Assembly (NCBI RefSeq): GCF_002019665.1
Contig: NZ_KV917375.1
Coordinates: 2,423,175 to 2,487,174, forward strand
Source of the DNA: Sutcliffiella halmapala
GTDB taxonomy: Bacteria > Bacillota > Bacilli > Bacillales > Bacillaceae_I
Reading direction: 5' to 3'
DNA length: 64,000 nt
Below are positions 26,225 through 35,595 of this stretch, in pieces. Every line of letters begins with the position of its first letter. The stretch's first letter is position 1. The notes under the pieces are model-generated. The model did no database searches. It worked only from the letters and a program-made list of their open reading frames with translations, and was not told where the DNA came from. The translations under genes and the position numbers were made by a program.

Positions 26225-27296
26225 AACATTTTATGTTATTGTGACATATTTTTTAGTGCATTTAGGATTAATTTTCTTTATGTACCCAGGTGACATAATA
26301 GCTAGTACAGATCAGGGGCACTGGTTACCGATTCTTATAGGTGTCGCTACTCATATTGTGCTTATTTCCTTGTATATGAATGGGCTCAAATTTTTTCCGA
26401 AGAAAGACATTATTGGAATCTATACAGAGGCAGGAAAAGCGATGGTTTTCTGTTTTCTCATCCCAACTGCGTTTTATTTTTCGGTACAAATTGTGTTATC
26501 CATTCGTGCTTATTCAGAAATAATTAATATTGTTTTTTTGTCCACAACCCCTCTATGGGCAGTAATGGCAGCGTTATTCCTTTTTTCAACTATTTTAGCC
26601 TATCAGGGACTCGAAGCCATATTTAGAACTGGAGTATTGCTTAGTTTTATATTTATACCACTAATTCTGTTTATCCTTGTTACAGCATTACAAAATACAG
26701 ATGGGTACTATATTTTTCCGATATGGAATGATCAGTATACTTTCTTTAAAGAAGCTTCCTATTATAAAAGTTATTTTGCAATAGGAGGTGGCTTTTTGTT
26801 TCTAGGGTTTGTGGGACCTCACTTCACATTCAGTAAAAAAAAAGTTTTACTTACTGCGTGTTGTTTAATCCCGTTCTTTTTTATTTCAGTCTATATACCT
26901 ATTTTAACATTTGGTCAAGCAACCGCTTCAACATTTATGTTTCCTTTTGTACTAGCAGTGGATTCTATCAGTATAAATTGGGTCATGTTTGATCGAATAT
27001 CGATGTTCTTTTTAATGAGCTTAATTACCTTTATCATGCTTTTTTTATCTTTAACATTATGTAATCTTGTTCGCATCATTCAAGCTAGTTTCCCGAAAAT
27101 TAAATATCAAAAACTCGTCATCCTACTTTCTGTCATTCTTTTTCCAATTTGTTTAGTAATACCAACATGGGAAGACGTCACGCAGCTATTTCAGTGGAAT
27201 ACCTTTGTACGATTTTATGTCATACTTACCGTACCACTATCTATTTTTTTCTTAAGTTTAAGATCTAGAAAGAAAGGTGAGGCACAAAGTGTATAA
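26217..27296 (+). CDS. Spore germination receptor B subunit (operon 1)
   Basis: 359 residues, about ten membrane segments, GerAB family of the amino acid/polyamine/organocation superfamily; likely the ligand-binding subunit. Recognisable regions are YPGDIIASTDQGHWLPILIG and GGGFLFLGFVGPHFTF. It starts with a GTG inside the A gene behind AAGGGGG and overlaps the C gene by eight bases. The germinant cannot be read from sequence. Confidence 0.92.
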   Translation: MDKTFYVIVTYFLVHLGLIFFMYPGDIIASTDQGHWLPILIGVATHIVLISLYMNGLKFFPKKDIIGIYTEAGKAMVFCFLIPTAFYFSVQIVLSIRAYSEIINIVFLSTTPLWAVMAALFLFSTILAYQGLEAIFRTGVLLSFIFIPLILFILVTALQNTDGYYIFPIWNDQYTFFKEASYYKSYFAIGGGFLFLGFVGPHFTFSKKKVLLTACCLIPFFFISVYIPILTFGQATASTFMFPFVLAVDSISINWVMFDRISMFFLMSLITFIMLFLSLTLCNLVRIIQASFPKIKYQKLVILLSVILFPICLVIPTWEDVTQLFQWNTFVRFYVILTVPLSIFFLSLRSRKKGEAQSV

Positions 27297-28362
27297 GCGT
27301 TCAATCAGAATAGCAATAGTATGGACTTATCTGCTACTCATGCTTTCTGGCTGCTGGGACAACAAGGATATTAACCATCGAATAATGCCCGTAGTTTTAG
27401 GAATTGCCTTGGAGGATGGTAATTATAAGGCGTTTTTAGAAATACCTTATCCTAAAGAAGATACCTTTGAACTTAGGATCGTTTCTGCCGTTGGTAATTC
27501 CCTCAATCAAGTGATGGAAGACATGAGTAAAAATTTAGAAAGCGATGTAGATCTTCTTCATGTCAAAGTGATTATTATTGAAAAAGGACTTGCAGAAGAA
27601 GGGGTAAAGGATCTGTTTGCAGGGTTTATGAGGTCACGGGATCTCTCTCCAAAGGCACTAGTAGCAATATCTGAGAATGATTTGGATGATTTTTTCACAG
27701 CAATAACCCATGAAACAAATCCTGATGGCACCGGTTTATTAGATTGCTTTGAAAAGAATGCTGGATGGGGACCACAAATTGCCTTAACAAGAGTATGGCA
27801 AGTATACCGCAGTATCCATTCTTATACACAGGATGTTGCAATCCCTATCATAAAGCTTGGATCGAGTACGGATTGGATACAAGTTGGTTCTGCAGTTATA
27901 AAAAATGGACGGATGGTTGGTCAAATCTCTTCAGATGAGACCTTACTATATAACGCTTTTCAAGGAGAAGGGACATACGGAAAAATTGAGGTTTTAGGCG
28001 GTTCTAGTGTCTTGATTATAGGAGATAAAATGAACCATCGCAGCAAAATGGAGAATTCAACTCCAAATCTGCAATCCAACATTCGTCTAAAAGTAATGTT
28101 ATTAGAAACGCGAGGAGATCCTACAGTAGCAGAGATAAAAAAAGAATTAGAGCTTCTTCTAACCCAACGTTTTAATGATATGTTCACGATGCTTCAAACA
28201 AATGAAGCGGACATTTTAGCTATAGGACAGCTTTTTAGAAAGAATCTTTCACGAGACGAATTAAAAACATGGCGTTCCGGTTATTTTCCACGTCTAAATA
28301 TGGATTTAAATGTGCAAGTGGAAATTCAAAATACCGGAAATCTAATTAGTCCAAAAAATTAA
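27289..28362 (+). CDS. Spore germination receptor C subunit, lipoprotein (operon 1)
   Basis: 357 residues from GTG 27289, chosen because AAAGGTGAGG is then correctly spaced (an earlier GTG at 27277 lies within that site). Signal peptide with lipobox LMLSGCWD, Cys about 22; the GCWD motif is characteristic of GerAC. MEDMSKNLESDVDLLHVKVIIIEKGLAEEG belongs to its first domain. It is lipid-anchored on the outer face of the spore inner membrane and required for receptor function. Confidence 0.92.
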   Translation: MYKRSIRIAIVWTYLLLMLSGCWDNKDINHRIMPVVLGIALEDGNYKAFLEIPYPKEDTFELRIVSAVGNSLNQVMEDMSKNLESDVDLLHVKVIIIEKGLAEEGVKDLFAGFMRSRDLSPKALVAISENDLDDFFTAITHETNPDGTGLLDCFEKNAGWGPQIALTRVWQVYRSIHSYTQDVAIPIIKLGSSTDWIQVGSAVIKNGRMVGQISSDETLLYNAFQGEGTYGKIEVLGGSSVLIIGDKMNHRSKMENSTPNLQSNIRLKVMLLETRGDPTVAEIKKELELLLTQRFNDMFTMLQTNEADILAIGQLFRKNLSRDELKTWRSGYFPRLNMDLNVQVEIQNTGNLISPKN

Positions 28363-28411
28363 GTTGTTAGGGTTTATAGAAGAAGGAATAAGATAGGCAT
28401 TGATTCTATTT

Positions 28412-28447
28412 AAAAAAGGTTCTTCATTAAATTATGAAGGACCTTTT
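28412..28447. terminator. Bidirectional terminator between gerA operon 1 and the hydrolase gene
   Basis: AAAAAAGGTTCTTCAT, loop TAAATT, ATGAAGGACCTTTT. It serves the plus-strand ger operon and the minus-strand hydrolase. Confidence 0.85.
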
Positions 28448-28461
28448 CAGATTATTTTAAC

Positions 28462-29310
28462 TCAATCTCTCCCAGCCTTAATAATAAGATCAGCTATCAT
28501 ACGCGGCTCAGTTCTTGCTGTTGAAAAATGATCGCCGTGACCTTGAATTAGGCGATACACGCCTAATCGACTTGATAGATGAGGATGCCACCCATACTCC
28601 TCTCCAGGTGGAGTAGCAGTATCCTCCATTAAATTTATATAGCTTTTGGGAATAGTTAATTGATAAAACCTTTTTAAATCTAATTTTTCGGTCAGTGGTC
28701 CTGCAGGCTCTGGGGAAATTTCATGATATAACTTTGAAGCAAGTGGAAGATCCGCTAAATTGGCGAATGTTTCTCTGAAAAAAGGAAAAGGGAGTAAAAT
28801 CGTATTGTTATCAGATTGTTGAGCAAGCCCGAGTAGGAATTCTTGGGTGGAAGGGGGAAACTGATCTGCTAAGCTCTCCCCATCACGCAGAACAAATGCA
28901 TTCCAGAATACTAATCGTTTGATTCTGTCAGGTATTTGTTCTGCGACTTTTTGAATGACTGAACCACCAAAACTATGACCTACTAAGACAATTTGATGTA
29001 GATTCCTTTGCAAAATAAAATCTACAACTGATTTGGTAATTTGAGCATGAGTAACATTCTTTTCATTAACCTTTCCGTGACCTGCTAATGTAGGTGTATA
29101 TACGGTAGACCCGCGTTTTCGCAGTTCATCAGCAATACCATCCCAAAAACTCCCGTCTGCCCATGATCCATGTATTAAGACAAAGGTGAGGGGCGGCTGG
29201 CTTCGGGATTCCTGAAATATTTGCAAAGGATAAGTGCGTTGCAATAATGCGTTTGCCTTATTTAATTGATTCCAATAGTTTGTGTAGTACATTGGGTCAA
29301 AAGTATTCAT
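28462..29310 (-). CDS. Alpha/beta-hydrolase (esterase/haloperoxidase-like)
   Basis: 282 residues. The core is an alpha/beta-hydrolase: oxyanion region FVLIHGSWADGSFW, nucleophile elbow VGHSFGGS, and C-terminal histidine in GHGDHFSTARTEP. The first 35 residues (MNTFDPMYYTNYWNQLNKAN) are Tyr/Asn-rich and unlike the usual fold. ATG at 29310 follows AAAGGGG; a much longer frame reaching 29511 runs antiparallel over the cupin gene and is not used. It lies 17 bases after the cupin gene, so they are co-transcribed. The substrate is unknown; the odd N terminus hints at spore-surface targeting. Confidence 0.85.
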   Translation of the reverse strand: MNTFDPMYYTNYWNQLNKANALLQRTYPLQIFQESRSQPPLTFVLIHGSWADGSFWDGIADELRKRGSTVYTPTLAGHGKVNEKNVTHAQITKSVVDFILQRNLHQIVLVGHSFGGSVIQKVAEQIPDRIKRLVFWNAFVLRDGESLADQFPPSTQEFLLGLAQQSDNNTILLPFPFFRETFANLADLPLASKLYHEISPEPAGPLTEKLDLKRFYQLTIPKSYINLMEDTATPPGEEYGWHPHLSSRLGVYRLIQGHGDHFSTARTEPRMIADLIIKAGRD

Positions 29311-29327
29311 ATTGTATCCCCTTTCTT

Positions 29328-29960
29328 TTACCAATAATAACCGTAAGAATACCGTTGATCTGGGTAATACTGACGGTAACTTTGATTCGGAGTGTAGTAG
29401 CCTGTTGGTCCCTGAACATGCTCTGTGCGTTCGCATTCTTTCGGCGGCCCGATAAAAGTGGAAGATTGAACTGGGGCAATCGTTTTTATCCATTGATCTT
29501 CGTCCATGCAATAAGTATGGGCCATGATATTTGCCGGTGTAAGAGTTAAAAGATCCGAACCTAATATGACTTCAGGGGTTGGTGCATTAAAAATTGCAAG
29601 TAGATGTGTTTGATCGACAGTCGCAACCTCATAATGCCACCAGCCACGAGGTATATTCACAACTTGACCAGGAGTAATGGAGTAATTATGGAGCTTTTTT
29701 GTAAATGGATTTAACAGCGAAACAACCGCCGAGCCCGAAATACAATAAACTAACTCCGCAGCATTTTGATGATAGTGAGGCTCTATTACATTATTTTTGC
29801 TTAAAAAAATATCCAATAACGATATATTATCTAATGTATTGAGTTGATCTACACCTAGCACATTTATATAATTTTGATTATCTTTCGTAAATGATCTGCT
29901 ATTGTTTACATCGAATGCGAATTGCGTATTAGGTGAAGTGTAATCAATGTTTTTCCCCAT
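29328..29960 (-). CDS. Cupin-domain protein with Tyr-rich tail, possible spore coat protein
   Basis: 210 residues. One germin/oxalate-decarboxylase-like cupin: metal-site motif 1 EPHYHQNAAELVYCISG and motif 2 PGQVVNIPRGWWHYE. After residue 150 the domain ends in a low-complexity tail rich in Tyr, Gln and Pro (YYTPNQSYRQYYPDQRYSY), a feature of bacillary spore coat proteins. First gene of a two-gene unit with the hydrolase. Spore localisation and any catalytic activity are inferences. Confidence 0.78.
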   Translation of the reverse strand: MGKNIDYTSPNTQFAFDVNNSRSFTKDNQNYINVLGVDQLNTLDNISLLDIFLSKNNVIEPHYHQNAAELVYCISGSAVVSLLNPFTKKLHNYSITPGQVVNIPRGWWHYEVATVDQTHLLAIFNAPTPEVILGSDLLTLTPANIMAHTYCMDEDQWIKTIAPVQSSTFIGPPKECERTEHVQGPTGYYTPNQSYRQYYPDQRYSYGYYW

Positions 29961-30072
29961 TTATTTTTCATTCCTTTTGTTTAGAAGTTGATGGTTCAAC
30001 TATAAACTATTCAAATGGTAAGTTACTGTGCATGTACCTAGAAGGAACTGAAAAATGAGGTACTTACAAAAG

Positions 30073-31098
30073 TTATAATTGATAGTAGTTTCTGATTTTC
30101 GGGAAATGAATACTAACCTTTGTATATTCACCTTCTAGCGACTCAATGGTTATTTCATGACCTAACTTTATCGCTAATTGTTTAGCAAGATAGAGTCCCA
30201 TTCCTGTTGATTTAGTATGTGTTCTTCCTGTTGAACCTGTAAAACCTTTTTCAAATACACGATTGATATCCTCTGAGTTAATTCCAATCCCATCGTCTTT
30301 TATTATAAGTTTTTTTTCTTTCCTATCATCTTTTAGGGTAATTACAATATTTCCACCGTCATTTGTATACTTTAAAGCATTGGCAATAAGTTGATCAATT
30401 ACATAACTTAGCCATTTAGAGTCACTTTGAACAAAGTGATCGATATCATCAATCACCAAGCTAATATCTTTGTTGATGAATAGTTTGGCGTGTTTTTTCA
30501 CACTTTCTTTAACCATACTTTTCAGAGAAACTTCTTTAATAAAATAATCCTTTGCAAAAGAGTCCACTCGAGAAAAATAGAGCGCTTGCTCAACATAATT
30601 ATCGATTTTTCCAATCTCATCTTCTAACTTATCTACAAGAAACTCTACCGATTTATCCAAGCTATGCTCCATTAGTAACCGACTAGCTGCGATTGGTGTT
30701 TTCACTTCATGGATCCAAGACATAATAAAGTCTTGCTGTTCTTTCTTCTCATCGTATAGTTTTTGTAACTCGTTTTGAAAGTTAATCGATTGCTTTTTCA
30801 ATAAATTTAGGTGCAATTTTTGTTGATTGTTTTGGGGAGTAGGTAAGTTGGCGGTATGTAATAATCGATCGCTAGAAATATTGTCAAATAAATCTTGATA
30901 GAAACTTCTTTTGAAAAAGTAACCAAGCGTGATATACAAGAGCACCATTAGCAAACAACAAATATGTATATAGATTAAATTACTGTATGTACTTACGTTT
31001 AGATCACTCAAAATAACCATGATTGATATAAAAAACATAATGACCAAGTAGAATGCTAGGAAAAAACGCTTATCTTTTACGTATTCAAAGAAACTCAT
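30073..31098 (-). CDS. Bce-type intramembrane-sensing histidine kinase
   Basis: 341 residues. Two spans (about 13-31 and 41-62) with almost no extracellular loop, the hallmark of Bce-like kinases that sense through a partner ABC transporter. HisKA-type box FIMSWIHEVKTPIAA with phospho-acceptor His130; ATPase motifs ANALKY (N box), DDGIGI (G1), TGMGLYLAKQLA (G2). Its ATG overlaps the stop of the response regulator by four bases. Partner transporter is divergent at 31974. Confidence 0.9.
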   Translation of the reverse strand: MSFFEYVKDKRFFLAFYLVIMFFISIMVILSDLNVSTYSNLIYIHICCLLMVLLYITLGYFFKRSFYQDLFDNISSDRLLHTANLPTPQNNQQKLHLNLLKKQSINFQNELQKLYDEKKEQQDFIMSWIHEVKTPIAASRLLMEHSLDKSVEFLVDKLEDEIGKIDNYVEQALYFSRVDSFAKDYFIKEVSLKSMVKESVKKHAKLFINKDISLVIDDIDHFVQSDSKWLSYVIDQLIANALKYTNDGGNIVITLKDDRKEKKLIIKDDGIGINSEDINRVFEKGFTGSTGRTHTKSTGMGLYLAKQLAIKLGHEITIESLEGEYTKVSIHFPKIRNYYQL

Positions 31099-31766
31099 TG
31101 TATAATGTATCCCTCGCCTTTTTTCGTTAGGATAAAATTCTCTTTACCAAGATCCGCTAATTTTCTTCTTAACCGCGTGACATTTACCGTTAGCGTATTA
31201 TTGTCAATAAAGTTTTCATCCTTCCATAGGCTGCGCATTATTTTATTTCTACTTACAATCTCTCCTTTATTCTCCATCAGTAGGTTTAGTATGATGAACT
31301 CAGTTTTAGTCAAGCTTGTTTTTTCCTCTCCAAAATGCAGATCCCAATCCTTAAGATTTAATACAATCCCTTTATGCTCAAGGACTAATGGTTTTGACTC
31401 TATATAGGAGTAAGAACGTCGCAAAAGAGCATTAATTTTGGCCATCAATACATTTGTATCAAACGGTTTTTGGACAAAATCATCCCCGCCCATATTCATG
31501 GACATAATCATATCCATTGGAGTATCACGTGAAGAAATAAAAATAATAGGCACTTTCGATAGCTCTCTAATTTTACCGCACCAATAAAATCCATCAAAAG
31601 AGGGTAAATTTATATCTAATAAGAGAAGATGAGGTTCGAAGGTAAGAAAAGTCTTAAGAACCTCATCAAAGTTCTCCACTTTTACAATTTCTAATCCCCA
31701 TTTTTCAATAGTTTCTCCAAGCAATTCCCTAATAATAGGATCATCTTCCACAATCATAATTTTCAT
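31095..31766 (-). CDS. Bce-type OmpR-family response regulator
   Basis: About 223 residues. Receiver domain with acidic pair in IMIVEDDPII, phospho-acceptor Asp in LLLLDINLPSFDG, and switch Lys in FVQKPFD; C-terminal winged helix with TKTEFIILNLLMENKGEIVSR and NTLTVNVTRLRRKLA. Two ATG codons are possible; the second (31766) is better spaced from GGAGGT than the first (31772). It is transcribed divergently from the transporter and probably activates it through the box at 31868. Confidence 0.92.
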   Translation of the reverse strand: MKIMIVEDDPIIRELLGETIEKWGLEIVKVENFDEVLKTFLTFEPHLLLLDINLPSFDGFYWCGKIRELSKVPIIFISSRDTPMDMIMSMNMGGDDFVQKPFDTNVLMAKINALLRRSYSYIESKPLVLEHKGIVLNLKDWDLHFGEEKTSLTKTEFIILNLLMENKGEIVSRNKIMRSLWKDENFIDNNTLTVNVTRLRRKLADLGKENFILTKKGEGYIIQ

Positions 31767-31867
31767 TTTCATTTACCTCCAGCTAGACATCAGTTATTTG
31801 GAATCATGTTCATAACAAGAATATCTGTTACTAATACTAGCTGAAAGTATCGTGTTTTGCATCTTAG

Positions 31868-31881
31868 TGACAATATTGTAA
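31868..31881. promoter_or_regulatory. BceR-type operator
   Basis: TGACA-ATAT-TGTAA matches the TNACA-N4-TGTAA inverted repeat described for BceR-like regulators. It lies 45 bases upstream of a TACAAT -10 (31926-31931) that has no good -35, as expected for an activated promoter, and 92 bases before the ABC ATPase gene. Confidence 0.7.
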
Positions 31882-31973
31882 GGTTGGAGATGCAATCTGT
31901 AAGATAAGAGGTACTTTGCTTAAGATACAATAATGTCAGAGAGAAGATATTTCATAGACGGAGGAAATAAAGG

Positions 31974-32741
31974 ATGAAAACAATCGTAGAAGCTAAAAGA
32001 ATAAAAAAAGCATTTGGAAAGAAAGGAAATATATATACTGCATTAAATGGAATCGATTTATCGATAAGAGAAGGAGAATTTGTAGGTATAATGGGACCTT
32101 CCGGTGCTGGTAAATCGACACTCCTTAATGTAATAGCGACAATAGATGATCCTTCATCGGGTGAAATTACGATTGATGGGGTGAATATCCTTTCCATGAA
32201 TGAGGAGCAACTATCTTCATTTCGGAGAGAGAAACTAGGATTTATCTTTCAGGATTATAATCTATTAGATAGTTTAACGCTTAAAGAAAATATATTATTA
32301 CCCTTGGCATTAGCGAAAGTTCCCATTCCTGAATTAGAAGAAAGAGTACAGGAAGTGGCAGATAAGTTTGGGATAGGCCCCATCCTAGATAAATATCCAT
32401 ACCATGTCTCAGGTGGACAAAAGCAACGAACAGCAGCGGCGAGGGCCATTGTTTCGAAGCCAAGCCTTCTTTTAGCAGATGAACCTACTGGTGCCCTTGA
32501 TTCCAAATCAGCAACGGATCTTTTAGAGAGCTTAAAGGGCTTAAGTGAGCAGGATAAAGCAACGATCCTATTAGTGACACATGATGCGTTTGCGGCAAGC
32601 TATTGTAACCGTATTTTGTTTATCAAGGACGGAGAAATGTTTACAGAGCTTGTTAAAGGTACTTCTTCGCGTAAAGAATTTTTTAACAAAGTATTAGATG
32701 TATTGTCCACACTTGGGGGTGGGACCATTGACACTATTTAG
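31974..32741 (+). CDS. Bce-type ABC transporter ATPase
   Basis: 255 residues. Walker A GPSGAGKSTLL, Q-loop FIFQDYNLLD, signature VSGGQKQRTAAARA, Walker B LLLADEPTGALDSKS, H-loop LLVTHD. It is a MacB/BceA-type ATPase of the peptide-antibiotic resistance group, pairing with the next gene. CGGAGG precedes the ATG; the 3-prime end overlaps the permease by 14 bases. Confidence 0.93.
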   Translation: MKTIVEAKRIKKAFGKKGNIYTALNGIDLSIREGEFVGIMGPSGAGKSTLLNVIATIDDPSSGEITIDGVNILSMNEEQLSSFRREKLGFIFQDYNLLDSLTLKENILLPLALAKVPIPELEERVQEVADKFGIGPILDKYPYHVSGGQKQRTAAARAIVSKPSLLLADEPTGALDSKSATDLLESLKGLSEQDKATILLVTHDAFAASYCNRILFIKDGEMFTELVKGTSSRKEFFNKVLDVLSTLGGGTIDTI

Positions 32742-34647
32742 TTTAGCAAAAAAGAATATACAAGGAAATTTCAAAAGTTACTTATTATATTTCCTTTCCA
32801 TGATTTTTAGTGTCGTAATTTACTATACATTTGTATCGTTACAATATAGTACGGAAATTCAACAGGACCTACAATCCTCCCAAAATTTAAGCAGTATTTT
32901 CTTACAAGCCTCCATTATATTAATTGTTTTCGTAGCAGTTTTTATTTTGTACTCTAATTCCTTTTTTACGAAAAGAAGAAAAAAGGAATTAGGTCTTTAT
33001 TCTTTACTTGGTGTTAGGAAGAAAACAATTGCACGTATGTTATTTTATGAAAATCTTATAATGGGTGCTTTTGCTTGTGTTATCGGGATTATAGCGGGAA
33101 CTTTTTTATCAAAGCTATTTACACTTATTTTATTTAGACTCATGGGATATGTAGTCGAAGTAGGCATGAATTTTTCCATTGAAGCTGTATTAAACACGCT
33201 ACTTGTGTTTGGCATTATCTTTCTATTCACTTCGATTCGTGGATACAGAATCATCTATAAATTTAAGCTTATCGAATTGTTTCAAGCTGAAAAAACAGGA
33301 GATGTTGTACCAAAAGCCTCTTTATTTAAAGCGATTAGCGCAATCATATTATTAGCGATAGGTTATTTCGTTCTCCTACAGCCAATTGAAAGTGATATAC
33401 AGTTCTTCATTTATTTAACGATTACCACTATTACACTAAGTATAGGGACGTTTTTATTTATTTCATTTGTTACCGTATATATGTTAAAACTAACACAAAA
33501 GAAGAAGTCTTTTTTTTACAATGGAATGAATCTGATTGGCTTGACTCAACTTTTATATCGAATGAAAGAAAACGCACGATCATTAACGATAATTTCTTTG
33601 CTAAGTGCAGTAACGTTAACATTGATTTGTACCGCCTATAGTATGTACTATTTTAATGAACAACGAGTAAATGAGTTTATTCCATTAAGTTATGTGCACC
33701 AATCGCAATCTAAGAACTTTGATGAAAAAGTTAAACAAATTATCTCAGGAGATGATGAGCACCCGCTAGAAGCAGAATTAGAAATTCCTGTACTAATATT
33801 AGATGGAGTAGATTTCGAAGCTCCTGGAAACTATGTAACTAACCCTACAAAAATCATCTCTGAGTCTACTTTTAACGAAGCTGTTTTAGCTGTGAATTCT
33901 AAAGATACTGTAAATCTCTCCTTGGAGGAAGCGGTTGTATTAAAACCAAGATTAACCGAGCATTCGCTTAAAGATTATAGTGGGAGAGAGGTAAGGCTGA
34001 ATAGTGACCTAGGAGAAACTAATTTAACTATAGTAGATATGAAGCTTAGTCATATACTTCCTTGGACATATCCAGATTTCTATCTCATTGTTTCGGATGA
34101 AGCATATGGACAACTAGGATCGGTGGTGGAGACAGAAATATTGTATAAAGGGTATAAGGTTGAGAATCATAAAGCAAGCGAAGTGACTTCTAACATACTA
34201 TTAAACCTGGAAATTTCCGAAGACAAGAAAATGTATACCTACTACAACGAGTATAAAAAAGGATTAGAAATGTCCGGTGTTAACTTATTCTTATTAGGAT
34301 TTTTAGGCCTTGTTTTCTTATCGGCAACGGGGAGCATCATTTATTTTAAACAGTTGACAGAAGCCCATGCAGAAGTTAAAAAGTATGAAGTCTTACGAAA
34401 TCTTGGAGTTAGTAAAAAAGAAATTCGCTCCACAGTGGCCAAACAAACATTTTTTGTACTTGCTTTACCTCTGTTGATCGGTATTTGTCATAGCTTAATG
34501 CTACTTGAAGGAATAAAAACCATTTATGGAGCATCTTATTATGATTTAACAATCCCTACTATTTTTTCGATGGCTTCCTATTTCGTTATTTATCTTGGAT
34601 ATTATGTCTTGACCTTTTATTCATACAATAAGGTAGTAAATGAATAA
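32728..34647 (+). CDS. Bce-type ABC transporter permease
   Basis: 639 residues from a TTG start behind GGGGGTGGG. Ten membrane spans of FtsX type, with the large extracellular domain between the seventh and eighth spans (roughly residues 310-510), where BceB-like permeases hold the antimicrobial peptide. The cytoplasmic FFTKRRKKELGLYSLLGVRK loop after the second span is the coupling region. With the kinase and regulator it should form a sensing and detoxification module for a cell-wall-active peptide; the exact drug is not deducible. Confidence 0.9.
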   Translation: MTLFSLAKKNIQGNFKSYLLYFLSMIFSVVIYYTFVSLQYSTEIQQDLQSSQNLSSIFLQASIILIVFVAVFILYSNSFFTKRRKKELGLYSLLGVRKKTIARMLFYENLIMGAFACVIGIIAGTFLSKLFTLILFRLMGYVVEVGMNFSIEAVLNTLLVFGIIFLFTSIRGYRIIYKFKLIELFQAEKTGDVVPKASLFKAISAIILLAIGYFVLLQPIESDIQFFIYLTITTITLSIGTFLFISFVTVYMLKLTQKKKSFFYNGMNLIGLTQLLYRMKENARSLTIISLLSAVTLTLICTAYSMYYFNEQRVNEFIPLSYVHQSQSKNFDEKVKQIISGDDEHPLEAELEIPVLILDGVDFEAPGNYVTNPTKIISESTFNEAVLAVNSKDTVNLSLEEAVVLKPRLTEHSLKDYSGREVRLNSDLGETNLTIVDMKLSHILPWTYPDFYLIVSDEAYGQLGSVVETEILYKGYKVENHKASEVTSNILLNLEISEDKKMYTYYNEYKKGLEMSGVNLFLLGFLGLVFLSATGSIIYFKQLTEAHAEVKKYEVLRNLGVSKKEIRSTVAKQTFFVLALPLLIGICHSLMLLEGIKTIYGASYYDLTIPTIFSMASYFVIYLGYYVLTFYSYNKVVNE

Positions 34648-34738
34648 AGCGTGGATACCTGTGGGGAGGTATTTACTTTAATTTGATGTATTTTCCTATA
34701 TAATAATAAATGAAATAAAATGTGAAGGGACATGAGCG

Positions 34739-35260
34739 ATGATTAGTGAAGAATTAGAATATTTGATAGCAAAACTTGAACTTCAACCACATCCGGAAGG
34801 CGGATATTACAAACAAACCTTTGTTTCGGAAGAAAAAATTTCTGATAAAGAATTAAGTGTAGATTACAGTGGTTCGCGCAAACTGTTTACTAGTATCTAT
34901 TTTCTATTAACCGATAAGAATATAAGCCATTTACATCGTCTTAAATCTGACGAACTCTGGTATTTCCACGGTGGCAGCTCATTAACCGTGCATATCATCC
35001 ACGAGAACGGGGAGTATCAGGAATCCAAGCTAGGCTTGGATCTAGAAAACGGCGAAGCACCACAAATTTTAGTTCCCAAAAACGCCATTTTTGGATCATC
35101 TGTGGAAATAAAAGATTCCTTTGCACTTGTTGGTTGCATGGTATCTCCAGGCTTTGAATTTGAAGACTTTGAATTATTTACTCAAGCAGAGCTATTAGAA
35201 AAATATCCACAGCATGAAGAGGTCATTATGAGAATGGCATATAAGGAAATACCCTATTAA
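34739..35260 (+). CDS. DUF985 (Cupin_5) family protein
   Basis: 173 residues, single cupin barrel: LQPHPEGGYYKQTF near the N terminus, SIYFLLTDKNISHLHRLKSDELWYFHGG and VGCMVSPGFEFEDFELF. These are the DUF985 signatures; a sugar-like or nucleotide ligand has been suggested for related structures, but the function is unknown. GAAGGG lies before the ATG. It follows the Bce transporter after a 91-base gap without a clear terminator, so it might be read through. Confidence 0.88.
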   Translation: MISEELEYLIAKLELQPHPEGGYYKQTFVSEEKISDKELSVDYSGSRKLFTSIYFLLTDKNISHLHRLKSDELWYFHGGSSLTVHIIHENGEYQESKLGLDLENGEAPQILVPKNAIFGSSVEIKDSFALVGCMVSPGFEFEDFELFTQAELLEKYPQHEEVIMRMAYKEIPY

Positions 35261-35296
35261 AGATACAAACTAAAAGTAACTCACAAGGAGAAATAA

Positions 35297-35494
35297 ATGG
35301 ATTATTTAAAGAAAGTATTTAATTGGATGGTAGTAATTGGACTCGTACTTTTATTAGGAAGAGTCATTACTGCGGTGTTCTTTTTCCTCGATATTCCTTT
35401 CACCACATTCTTTAGAGATTATAATGTCATTTCATTTATCATTTTAATTATTGGTGTAATTGGTCAGCAAATGATGAAGGGCGATAAAAAATAG
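35297..35494 (+). CDS. Small two-span membrane protein
   Basis: 65 residues with two hydrophobic helices (about 10-30 and 43-58) and charged ends (MDYLKKVF, MKGDKK). CAAGGAG precedes the ATG; 36 bases after the DUF985 gene and before a strong terminator, so probably in the same transcript. No family recognised. Confidence 0.7.
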   Translation: MDYLKKVFNWMVVIGLVLLLGRVITAVFFFLDIPFTTFFRDYNVISFIILIIGVIGQQMMKGDKK

Positions 35495-35556
35495 AATGAA
35501 CAGCACGACGATTTAATAAATCGGAATAGAATATAGAGTAGTAAGTTTGTAATGGT

Positions 35557-35595
35557 AAAGAGCCCACTTTTCATTAACAGAGAAGTGGGCTCTTT
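35557..35595 (+). terminator. Terminator after the small membrane protein gene
   Basis: AAAGAGCCCACTT, loop, AAGTGGGCTCTTT. A 13-bp perfect stem. Confidence 0.85.

Noticed and set aside
29311-29511. N-terminal extension of the hydrolase frame
   Set aside because: It runs over the cupin gene in another frame, while ATG 29310 has a proper ribosome site and hydrolase-like sequence begins there.
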